DNA from: RGIG8745 sp964554265
Lineage (GTDB): Bacteria; Bacteroidota; Bacteroidia; Bacteroidales; Bacteroidaceae
Direction: 5' to 3'
Assembly: GCA_964554265.1 (NCBI GenBank)
Contig: CAZKOB010000127.1
Location: 1-10,943 of the forward strand
DNA: 10,943 nucleotides
A program made the translations under genes and the position numbers. The notes beneath the pieces are model-generated. The model made no database searches, was not told where the DNA came from, and was given only the letters and a program-made list of their open reading frames with translations. Shown piece after piece: positions 1-5,780 of the stretch (its first letter is position 1; the number at the start of each line of letters is the position of its first letter).

Positions 1-38
1 AGCCGATGTTGTCATATTTTGGAGATGCATCCTGTACT

Positions 39-896
39 TCAGTTAATGCTTACCTCCCTCTCCAGCGTCTTGACTTTGTTTCTGCCGAAAAGAGAACCGA
101 CACTCTCGGCGATGTTGGCGGCTGCGGTCGTTGCCGCACCTTTCAATTTCTCGGTTTGAACTTCTTTCTTGGCTCGTTTCAGTTCCTCCTGCGCCGTTAC
201 CTTGCGGTCTTGAAGTTGCTCTATATCTGTATGTAACTGTTCTGTCTGCTGTACCAAATCACGGTAATACTGCCGTGTGGAGATGTGTCTCGCTTCCGAA
301 CCGTCAATGCCACGTTGCAATCCGTATCTGCTCATGGCTTGGGCATAACCGTCCTGATAGGCTTTGAGTTTCTGACGGGTCATGATATCGTCAGCACAAA
401 GTCTTGCTCCATCGGTCGGCTTCTTGCGGTAGCGTTTCTTCGCCTGTTCCTCCCGTTTCCTGCGTTTACGTTCTCCTCTGACAATAGGGACAAGTGTGGC
501 GTGTATGTGTGGTGTCTGCTCGTCCATGTGCAGGACTGCCGACACGATATTCTCCTTGCCGAACGTGTCGGCGAGGTATCTCAGATTGTCGCTGCACCAT
601 TCATCAAGTCTCCCATCGTTGGTGATACGTTCCATATCCTCGTGGGTTCCCGTAAGCAGGATACGGATTGCCCTTACTTGGTTGTTACCGATTTTGCGTG
701 TCAGCCCTGCGGTGTCCAACCGGTGCTGTATGGCTTGTGTCCTGTTTGCAATGCCATCGGGAAACTTTATCAATTCCCGATTTAAATGCGTCCTGCCCGC
801 ATCGGCATTTTTCGGTCGGATGGTACGCTCTATGTGCGCAGACATGGTGGCATCCGTTCCGCTTGTTTTCTCCATGTGTAATACTACGTAGCCCAT
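39..896 (-). CDS. MobV-family (Pre/Mob) relaxase, C-terminus apparently cut short
   Basis: This is a mobilization relaxase that would nick the element's oriT and lead the strand into a recipient through another element's conjugation apparatus. The metal-binding motif HxDExxPHxH is complete at residues 123-132 (H123, D125, E126, P129, H130, H132). H21 in MSAHIERT matches the position of the catalytic His22 of MobM of pMV158. A Lys/Arg-rich stretch lies at 140-160 and a likely coiled coil at 213-255. The start is the only good one for the family (MGYVVLHMEK) and follows an A-rich leader. The protein is 285 residues. As I recall them, Bacteroides relatives are longer and continue past the LERE motif with more coiled coil; here the frame closes five codons after LERE. 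A one-base shift at about positions 47-50 would reopen it to the window edge. Truncation by frameshift and a natural short form are both possible. Family assignment is very secure. Confidence 0.93.
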   Translation of the reverse strand: MGYVVLHMEKTSGTDATMSAHIERTIRPKNADAGRTHLNRELIKFPDGIANRTQAIQHRLDTAGLTRKIGNNQVRAIRILLTGTHEDMERITNDGRLDEWCSDNLRYLADTFGKENIVSAVLHMDEQTPHIHATLVPIVRGERKRRKREEQAKKRYRKKPTDGARLCADDIMTRQKLKAYQDGYAQAMSRYGLQRGIDGSEARHISTRQYYRDLVQQTEQLHTDIEQLQDRKVTAQEELKRAKKEVQTEKLKGAATTAAANIAESVGSLFGRNKVKTLEREVSIN

Positions 897-916
897 AATA
901 ATTCTTTCTTTTTTAG

Positions 917-947
917 CTTGTGAAACAATAGTTGATGATTACTTTTG
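917..947 (+). promoter_or_regulatory. Plus-strand Bacteroidales-type promoter facing into the oriT region
   Basis: The -7 box TACTTTTG (940-947) fits TAnnTTTG exactly. CTTG at 917-920 gives a TTG -33 element with a 19-bp spacer. It points away from the relaxase gene, across the oriT hairpins and antisense to the 3' end of the primase gene. No gene is seen downstream on this strand, so a non-coding or antisense transcript is the inference. Confidence 0.45.
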
Positions 948-977
948 CACGGCTCTTGCCGTTGGTCGGGAGAGTCC

Positions 978-1058
978 AGAGAGGTACAACCTCTTTGGCT
1001 TATTGGGGAATTTTCAGCGTTGCTTGCAATGTGGCTCGGACAAATTCCCTAATAAGCT
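978..1058. other. Candidate origin of transfer (oriT): two adjacent inverted repeats
   Basis: The gap between relaxase and primase genes (897-1109) has no credible ORF but holds two abutting inverted repeats. The first is a short hairpin, 978-985 with 989-996 (AGAGAGGT, loop ACA, ACCTCTTT, one G-T pair). The second has 17-nt arms at 997-1013 (GGCTTATTGGGGAATTT) and 1042-1058 (AAATTCCCTAATAAGCT), matching at 15 of 17 positions around a 28-nt loop. Inverted repeats just upstream of a MobV gene are the usual oriT arrangement. The nic position cannot be told from sequence alone. The repeats are observed; the oriT role is inferred from position. Confidence 0.65.
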
Positions 1059-1109
1059 ACGGTATTTTCCGTTGGCAAATATCCGTGCGGCTGCAAGTGT
1101 TCATCCTCC

Positions 1110-2075
1110 CTACATCTTCAGCCCTCGTTTCTTCGGTGGCTGCATCATCCGCCTTGCGGATTGGACTTGACGCTCCTGATTCATCGGCTCTGCCGATTGA
1201 GAAAAAGGCTTGCCGCACAGGTAATCGTTCAGGTCTTTATACCCGTGATAGTTGTGGGAGAAGTCCCGGATGCGTCCAGAAAACTCTTTCCTCAGTTCCT
1301 GATATGCCCTTGTCCCAGCCTCGTCATTGTCGAGCAGGCAGTGGATGCGTTCATATCCGTGCAGCACGTCAATGGCTTTGGAAACATTGGCTACCGAATT
1401 GAGAATGACATAATCCTGCCTGTCAAGGTTGGGCATGGTCGGGCAGTTCCTCATCCTCAACGTGAGGAAGGAAAGATAGTCCGTCATGCCCTCGAATACC
1501 AGACATTTTTCCCTCGGTTCTCCCTGCTGTCGGATATGACTGATGTCCTTCGGTGCGATGCAGCCCTTGAAAAATTGGTTGCGCACCTCATATCCTCCTG
1601 CCACGTTCGGGAACCCGATGGCGAAATAAGGTTTGCCGTTGTTGATGAAATGCAGCTCCTTGCACTCCGGTTTTGCCAATGCTGTATCTATCCCACGCTC
1701 TTGCAAGTAGCGGAGCAATGCCGGATGTGCAAGTTCTCGTACCTCTAAATGTTGGAAGCTCGGATCGTATGTCTGTTGGCGAAAAGAGAAAGACACGGGA
1801 CGGACGTGTGGAGCCTGTTCCGCTATCTTACGGAGCAGACAGGGCACATAATCGGAGAAATAAAGTTCCTGCGCCAGTGTAATGATGTTGCCGCCCTTGC
1901 CCAGTCCGTAGTCGAACCACAGGTTTCGGTTAATGTTCACCTTGAATGACGCTTCCGTTTCCTGACGTAATGGGGATTTGTACCACAGGCTTTCGCCTTG
2001 CTGTTTCACGGGCGAATAGCCCAGACTTTGCAGATAGTCTGCAATCCTGATTTGTTTTGCTTCTTGTATAGTCAT
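1110..2075 (-). CDS. Toprim-domain primase with a cysteine-free N-terminal zinc-finger-like domain
   Basis: This is a 321-residue DnaG-like primase of the kind carried by Bacteroidales mobilizable elements; it would make primers for element replication or for second-strand synthesis after transfer. Residues 1-75 have the layout of the CHC2 primase zinc-binding domain (LWYKSP..., SFKVN, WFDYGLGKGGNIITLA), but the Cys/His ligands are absent. The Toprim core follows: FEGMTDYLSFL with E195 near 191-204, then LLDNDEAG at 247-254 with D249 and D251 as the metal-binding DxD pair, and KDLNDYL at 280-286. A basic tail (RRMMQPPKKRGLK) closes the protein. The start ATG lies four bases after a possible small ORF and shares the transcript direction of the helicase upstream. 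Function is well supported at family level; the exact partner origin is not known. Confidence 0.88.
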   Translation of the reverse strand: MTIQEAKQIRIADYLQSLGYSPVKQQGESLWYKSPLRQETEASFKVNINRNLWFDYGLGKGGNIITLAQELYFSDYVPCLLRKIAEQAPHVRPVSFSFRQQTYDPSFQHLEVRELAHPALLRYLQERGIDTALAKPECKELHFINNGKPYFAIGFPNVAGGYEVRNQFFKGCIAPKDISHIRQQGEPREKCLVFEGMTDYLSFLTLRMRNCPTMPNLDRQDYVILNSVANVSKAIDVLHGYERIHCLLDNDEAGTRAYQELRKEFSGRIRDFSHNYHGYKDLNDYLCGKPFSQSAEPMNQERQVQSARRMMQPPKKRGLKM

Positions 2076-2079
2076 ATTA

Positions 2080-2301
2080 TTACGGTTTTAATATTGATGA
2101 AAATCTGTTGATTTGATGAATGGATGGTTCAATATCCTTATATACAGGGACATGCTTTCTCAACGGTTTCTCAACAAACCTCTCGCCAAAAGAGAAATCA
2201 ACAGTCGGTCGGTGTGTTATACTCAACTTCTCTTTTGGTGTGTTGAGATTTTGTTGAGAGCGTATATCATTTATTATCAGCATGGTTATACTTCTATTCA
2301 T
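2080..2301 (-). CDS. Possible 73-residue hypothetical protein between helicase and primase
   Basis: The ORF fills the gap almost exactly: it begins 23 bases after the helicase stop codon and ends four bases before the primase ATG, on the same strand, as a gene in an operon would. The product has an MLIINDI-type hydrophobic start, is otherwise polar and basic (KEKLS, FGERFVEKPLRKHVP), and has no motif I recognise. Against it, the DNA carries a long inverted repeat with 11-bp-spaced motifs (2156-2262), a signal at DNA level that does not follow the codon frame, and there is no clear ribosome binding site. A second in-frame ATG lies seven codons in. It may be a real small protein, a coding region that also holds an origin, or a chance opening. 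Confidence 0.35.
   Translation of the reverse strand: MNRSITMLIINDIRSQQNLNTPKEKLSITHRPTVDFSFGERFVEKPLRKHVPVYKDIEPSIHQINRFSSILKP
2156..2262. repeat. Long inverted repeat with 11-bp-phased TCTCAAC motifs; candidate replication origin or operator
   Basis: The left arm carries TTTCTCAAC twice, at 2156-2164 and 2167-2175 (11-bp step), then CCAAAAGAGAA at 2186-2196. The right arm is its mirror: TTCTCTTTTGG at 2228-2238, then GTTGAGA at 2242-2248 and 2253-2259, again with an 11-bp step. The arms differ mainly by a gap of about six bases, and 31 bases separate them. AT-rich DNA follows to 2320. The one-turn spacing, and the position between the element's helicase and primase genes, resemble a replication initiation site. 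The repeats are observed; the role is inferred. Confidence 0.6.
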
Positions 2302-2324
2302 CGATTCAACAAAAAATAATGGAA

Positions 2325-3572
2325 TTACAGGGATTCAAGCTGTTCCCTTGTGATGGTATAATAGCGTCCCACTCTCCTTGTCGGCTCATACCGACATTCC
2401 CTGTTGTAGTTCAGTTGGTAGGTGGTATATGTCAGCCCGTTCTGCGCAGGTACAAGTTTCCAACACTCCTGCAAAACCTTTCTTACTTGGTGCTTTTCCG
2501 CTTTCACCTGCGTGTTTACCAACAGTACAAGAATGTCATTCGGGCAAAAGGAGAAAGTGTCCGTGCCTACACTCTCCATGATGTCAAGGATTAGCTCGTG
2601 CATCTCTATCTCCAATCGGTTACGGTTGCTGCGGATTATCTTCCGCAAGGCTTCAGTATGCAGCAGCGAGGGGGCAAACCACATACGGCTCTCCTTTTCG
2701 GTGGACAATCTTCTGTGTTGCAGAAAATACAGAAAGGCGGGTATCTCCTCTTTCAGTTTTTGCAGAAAGTCGGTATCATCGGACTGCTGGCGGTCTATCT
2801 TCCGCACCCAGTAGCGTGTCTCCCCTGCATCTATGATGACGGGCAGATATTCGTTGTTGGAGCACAGCACGAATTTGGCGAAGAAAGCTATCTCGTCACG
2901 GTCTTTGCCTTTGGCTTCCACCTTGTAGGAAAGTGTGGTGCTGAGGTTCTTCAACCGTTCGCTGTCCTCCCTGCGGTTGAGCAACACCTCGTCCACAAGG
3001 ATAAGCAGCTTTCCAGCCCAGTCGGAATTGAACTGGCTGCGGAAATCCTCATTGGTGTTGAACGTGACATTGTTCTGAAACATGGCTTTCAGGAAGTTCA
3101 GGAACGTGCTTTTGCCCGTGTTGCGTTCTTCCGATACCAACAATAGGATAGGCAACTTTTGAATAGGTTGCAGATAGAGCAGTTGCAGGTAGTCCATCCC
3201 CAACTCGTATTGCTCCCCGAAGATGTGTCGCACCAAAGATTGGATATGCGAAAACTCGCCCTCTTTCGGTCGGTGGTCTATCGGCTCATAGAGGTTAAGG
3301 AACTTGCCGATTACGGGCTGATAACTGACGTGTTCGGGAACGGTGCAGAAACCGTCATACTTCGGTACGCTGCCGATGTAGTCCTTGCCATAGTCTTGGC
3401 GCAGGGTCTCATTGTTCCATGCGATGCGCTTTTTCACATAGCCTCCGTTCAGACGGGGCTGGTTCACTAACTTGTAGAGGGTTGTACCCACACGGATAAA
3501 CTCATCTCTTGCCATGCCGCTGGCTGATGGCGGTCGGTGGCTGTCTTTTGATTCTTTGGCTGTCATTTTCAT
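2325..3572 (-). CDS. SF3-like replicative helicase (VirE/DUF5906-type P-loop ATPase)
   Basis: This 415-residue protein is the probable replicative helicase of the element. The P-loop ATPase core runs from about 135 to 265: a variant Walker A SEERNTGKST (147-156), Walker B ILVDE (191-195), a motif-C-like strand FVLCSNN ending in Asn (234-240), and a likely arginine finger in ETRYWVRKI (251-259). Residues 25-135 carry the domain that precedes the ATPase in such proteins, and the C-terminal 320-415 looks like a winged-helix DNA-binding region. It sits upstream of the Toprim primase on the same strand, so the two probably act as a primase-helicase pair. The start may be M1 or M3 (MKMTAK). It has its own -7 box just upstream (3602-3609) behind a terminator. 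The family call is firm; activity is inferred. Confidence 0.88.
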   Translation of the reverse strand: MKMTAKESKDSHRPPSASGMARDEFIRVGTTLYKLVNQPRLNGGYVKKRIAWNNETLRQDYGKDYIGSVPKYDGFCTVPEHVSYQPVIGKFLNLYEPIDHRPKEGEFSHIQSLVRHIFGEQYELGMDYLQLLYLQPIQKLPILLLVSEERNTGKSTFLNFLKAMFQNNVTFNTNEDFRSQFNSDWAGKLLILVDEVLLNRREDSERLKNLSTTLSYKVEAKGKDRDEIAFFAKFVLCSNNEYLPVIIDAGETRYWVRKIDRQQSDDTDFLQKLKEEIPAFLYFLQHRRLSTEKESRMWFAPSLLHTEALRKIIRSNRNRLEIEMHELILDIMESVGTDTFSFCPNDILVLLVNTQVKAEKHQVRKVLQECWKLVPAQNGLTYTTYQLNYNRECRYEPTRRVGRYYTITREQLESL

Positions 3573-3601
3573 TCGATTTTAGTTTGGTAAAATGTCAGCC
3601 A

Positions 3602-3609
3602 CAAAAGTA
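3602..3609 (-). promoter_or_regulatory. -7 box of the helicase promoter
   Basis: On the minus strand this reads TACTTTTG, an exact fit to the Bacteroidales TAnnTTTG box, 29 bases before the helicase ATG. No convincing TTG -33 element is seen 19-21 bases further upstream. It restarts transcription after the terminator at 3765-3710. Confidence 0.5.
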
Positions 3610-3709
3610 TAATCAATTATCGGATAGGTTGATACGAAAAATGCAGCAGAATGGGGAATAAAATGCTTTGGAACAAGAAATTCAATGTTTCGGGTCGCAA
3701 AAACGGATG

Positions 3710-3765
3710 TAAGAACAAAAACAAACCCGAAGAAGTGCCACTTTAATGGCTGTATCTTCGGGTTT
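3710..3765 (-). terminator. Rho-independent terminator of the integrase unit (minus strand)
   Basis: AAACCCGAAG (3723-3732) and CTTCGGGTTT (3756-3765) are perfect 10-bp arms. A nested GCCA/TGGC stem lies at 3737-3740 and 3747-3750. On the minus strand the stem runs into a T-rich tract (GTTTTTGTTC), as expected of a terminator; the plus-strand exit lacks one. It lies just beyond the last possible gene of the integrase unit and separates it from the helicase promoter. The rest of the 335-base gap between the helicase and the RhuM-like gene holds the helicase -7 box, the 16-bp repeat array and the 46-residue ORF. Confidence 0.8.
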
Positions 3766-3770
3766 CGGTG

Positions 3771-3911
3771 TCAGTATGTATTAGTGGCAATACAGTATGA
3801 CGTTTGTTCAACTGAACACCAATACGTTTTAGCAGTAATACGTTTTATCGGCAATAGGTTGGCGTATAAATACTTGACTGTTTTACGAATGCAACCGTCG
3901 CATATATTCAT
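3771..3911 (-). CDS. Possible 46-residue cysteine-containing small protein
   Basis: An ATG overlaps the stop codon of the RhuM-like gene as ATGA, the same coupling that joins that gene to the integrase. The frame stays open for 46 codons and ends six bases before the terminator stem, so it would be the last gene of the unit. The product begins MNICDGCIRK, with a CxxC pair (C4, C7), and has two further cysteines (C32, C40) and a Tyr- and Thr-rich tail. It matches nothing I recognise. An open frame of this length is not rare by chance, and the same DNA carries a 16-bp tandem pattern out of phase with codons, so it may be incidental. Confidence 0.4.
   Translation of the reverse strand: MNICDGCIRKTVKYLYANLLPIKRITAKTYWCSVEQTSYCIATNTY
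3788..3883. repeat. Degenerate tandem array with 16-bp period
   Basis: Related hexamers start at exact 16-bp steps: CAATAC (3788), a divergent unit (3804), CAATAC (3820), TAATAC (3836), CAATAG (3852), AAATAC (3868). Units 3820 and 3836 share AATACGTTTTA. The divergent unit holds the palindrome TGTTCAACTGAACA (3805-3818). Because 16 is not a multiple of three, the pattern belongs to the DNA, not to a repeated protein. A set of protein-binding sites for Int or its partner is the inference. Confidence 0.5.
3805..3818. promoter_or_regulatory. 14-bp palindrome, candidate operator
   Basis: TGTTCA and TGAACA form perfect 6-bp arms around AC. The size and symmetry suit a dimeric repressor site. It lies just beyond the gene for a DNA-binding protein (RhuM-like), within the 16-bp array. 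No promoter consensus touches it, so its role is open. Confidence 0.35.
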
Positions 3912-4297
3912 GCCTGAAACTTTGATGCCGCTATGCCATTGACATTCAGCGAAAAGAAGATGCTCGTTTTCTCTTTTCGCAGGTACAGTCTTTCAAGAAT
4001 GGCATTGCGCACCTGCTCCGCTCTGAATGAATTGATATGGAAAGCAAGTGCCGCTATCATCGGGAAGCCAAACACATCGGCATAATATCCGTTTTCCAAC
4101 TGAACATATTTCTGCACCTCGTATTCTTTCAGGACACCACTTTTATACATGGCTCTGACCGTGGCACGGAGAGTCGGGGCGGTTACCCCGAACAACTCCA
4201 CCAATTCCATTTCAGACATCCAAACATTGGCAACACCTTCCGGCATAAAGATATTGCCATGATCACCGATTGTAATAATCTTACTTTCCATACTCAT
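3908..4297 (-). CDS. Small RhuM-like DNA-binding protein, candidate excision/regulatory partner of the integrase
   Basis: The protein is 129 residues. A helix-turn-helix-like segment lies at about 27-52 (MSEMELVELFGVTAPTLRAT), followed by a pattern seen in the N-terminal part of RhuM-family proteins: a short loop, KYVQLENGYYADVFGFPMIAALAFHINSFRAEQVRNAILERL (given here as residues 64-104 in outline). The start codon overlaps the integrase stop as ATGA, so the two are translationally coupled. The downstream end overlaps the possible 46-residue ORF in the same way. Small DNA-binding proteins next to integrases often direct excision or control int expression, and that is the likely role here by position only. 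A 9-bp inverted repeat (3949-3957 and 3972-3980) lies in its 3' end. The RhuM resemblance is from memory of the family pattern and is moderate. Confidence 0.65.
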   Translation of the reverse strand: MSMESKIITIGDHGNIFMPEGVANVWMSEMELVELFGVTAPTLRATVRAMYKSGVLKEYEVQKYVQLENGYYADVFGFPMIAALAFHINSFRAEQVRNAILERLYLRKEKTSIFFSLNVNGIAASKFQA

Positions 4298-5517
4298 GCC
4301 ATTGTTATACCGTTAAACGCCTTGCTCAGTTTGTTCCCAAACATCGTCAGGTCGCTATCAAGCTTCTGCGTAGTAATCTTCGCGTAGATTTGGGTCGTGA
4401 CAATGTTCGTGTGCCCTAATACACGGCTCACGCTCTCGATGGGCATCCCTTTGGTTAGTGCCAGCGTTCCGAAGGTATGACGTGCTGAATGGTAGGAGAT
4501 TGACTTATCTATACCACATTCCTTGATAACCTTTTTCAATTGCTTGCACATCGTCCAGTAGTTGATTTCACCGAATACAGACTTGCCGTCTGAACGGTTC
4601 TTATGACGTTCGATAATTTGTAGAGGTATGTCAAGCAGCTTTACCTGAAAAGGCACATCGGTCTTGTGACGTTTGCCGATTATCCATTTCTCGCCGTTCA
4701 CCTCTACTATCTCATCCGTCGTCAGCTCTTTCATGTCCACGAAGCTCAGCGCGGTGAAACAGGCAAAGATGAACAAGTCCCGTACAAGCGTGAGCGTGGG
4801 GCTTTCAAACTCATGCGCCATGACGGTCTTTATCTCGTCTTCCGTCAGGTACTCACGTTCCTTCACATTGGGGCTGATGTGGAACTGCGCAAACGGATTC
4901 CTCGGTATCAGACCGTTATAATGCGCACGCATCACTACGCCTTTCAGCCACATACAGTGCAGCCAAATGGTGGCGTTCTTCAATCCTCGTTCTGCCGTCA
5001 GATAGGCGGCAAACTCCTTGATAAAGTCGGGTGTCAGTTCCAACATAGACATATCGTTTCGTTTGTAGAATGACTTGATAAAGTCGGCAACATAGTTCCT
5101 TGCCCTTACCATCACCTTGTATGTGCCGATGCTGCGGTCTTTTCCGACACGTTTCAGAAAGTTGGCGCAGTCCTTATCGAACGCCTTTATCAGTGTCTCA
5201 TACTCGCTACCGATACCTTGATAGGCATTGCGTACCATTTCAGCCGTTACAAATGCCTCTCGGTCGGAAATGCGCTGGTAGTGCTTGATGATTTGCGCCT
5301 TGATGTTGTCAAGCGCGAGGTTGATGTCCCGCGCCTCGCGGCTCTTGCCCTTCGCTTTGTTGCCCTTCACGTCCCAGAGCGTCTTGGGGATGCTCTGCTT
5401 GCAGCTGAACTGCGCCACAGTCCCGTTGATTGTCACTCGTCCCATGATGGGGACAATACCTTTTTTCTCCTTGCTGCCGTTCACATAGAACAGCACCTTG
5501 AATGTGCTTCTTGCCAT
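4294..5517 (-). CDS. Tyrosine recombinase/integrase of IntDOT type (Ser at the Arg I position)
   Basis: This 407-residue site-specific recombinase integrates and excises the element. Residues 1-100 form the arm-binding N-terminal domain usual in Bacteroidales integrases (FKVLFYVNGSKEKKG...), 105-210 the SAM-like core-binding domain, and 220-400 the catalytic domain. Catalytic residues visible: K285 (beta-strand lysine), H343 and R346 (HSARH), H369 (LGHTN) and the nucleophile Y378 (TTQIYAK). At the first arginine position the sequence reads FTALSFVDMKEL, with S258 where most tyrosine recombinases have Arg. IntDOT of CTnDOT is known to carry Ser there too, which points to the same subfamily and to tolerance of mismatched coupling sequences. 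The start MARSTF has a TAnnTTTG box 17 bases upstream. It heads the leftward unit and lies near the presumed right junction. Confidence 0.95.
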   Translation of the reverse strand: MARSTFKVLFYVNGSKEKKGIVPIMGRVTINGTVAQFSCKQSIPKTLWDVKGNKAKGKSREARDINLALDNIKAQIIKHYQRISDREAFVTAEMVRNAYQGIGSEYETLIKAFDKDCANFLKRVGKDRSIGTYKVMVRARNYVADFIKSFYKRNDMSMLELTPDFIKEFAAYLTAERGLKNATIWLHCMWLKGVVMRAHYNGLIPRNPFAQFHISPNVKEREYLTEDEIKTVMAHEFESPTLTLVRDLFIFACFTALSFVDMKELTTDEIVEVNGEKWIIGKRHKTDVPFQVKLLDIPLQIIERHKNRSDGKSVFGEINYWTMCKQLKKVIKECGIDKSISYHSARHTFGTLALTKGMPIESVSRVLGHTNIVTTQIYAKITTQKLDSDLTMFGNKLSKAFNGITMA

Positions 5518-5533
5518 ACTCGTTTTTTGATTG

Positions 5534-5541
5534 CAAAGTTA
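5534..5541 (-). promoter_or_regulatory. -7 box of the integrase promoter
   Basis: The minus strand reads TAACTTTG, an exact TAnnTTTG match, 17 bases before the integrase ATG. A -33 TTG at the usual distance is not clear. It would give a leader of about ten bases. Confidence 0.5.
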
Positions 5542-5586
5542 AATATCAACGAGTTAGACCTTGTAAGCCAACCGAAGCCACAAGCT

Positions 5587-5707
5587 GCCAAATGTGACAC
5601 GATGTGTTAAAAATCACTTTCCGGCGGGTAATGATTTGAAAACCGTTCTGCTTCATAATTCCGCTTTTCTTTGCGTTATCCGATTTCTGTCGCTGTCACC
5701 ATTTGGC
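5587..5707. repeat. Interrupted inverted repeat between int and dedA, candidate integrase arm sites
   Basis: GCCAAATGTGACA (5587-5599) is mirrored by TGTCACCATTTGGC (5694-5707), 13 matching bases with one extra base in the second arm, 94 bases apart. AAGCCA also occurs at 5565, 5574 and 5729. Position between the integrase gene and the presumed core site suits arm-type binding sites. The whole stretch 5542-5781 holds no credible gene. Confidence 0.4.
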
Positions 5708-5780
5708 TTCGTAAATGCCTTTTTACTAAGCCATTCGATGCCTTTTCTCCCGTTTTTCAAGGTTATTCCAGAGATTTACT

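Noticed and set aside
285..785. Long plus-strand frames opposite the relaxase, primase, helicase and integrase genes
   Set aside because: They are antisense to proteins with clear catalytic motifs and show low-complexity or implausible products.
2113..2319. Plus-strand 68-codon frame in the helicase-primase gap
   Set aside because: It opposes all neighbours and its opening follows from the inverted repeat; it has no recognisable product.
3788..3883. CRISPR array
   Set aside because: The period is 16 bp with degenerate units and no distinct spacers, and no cas genes are near.
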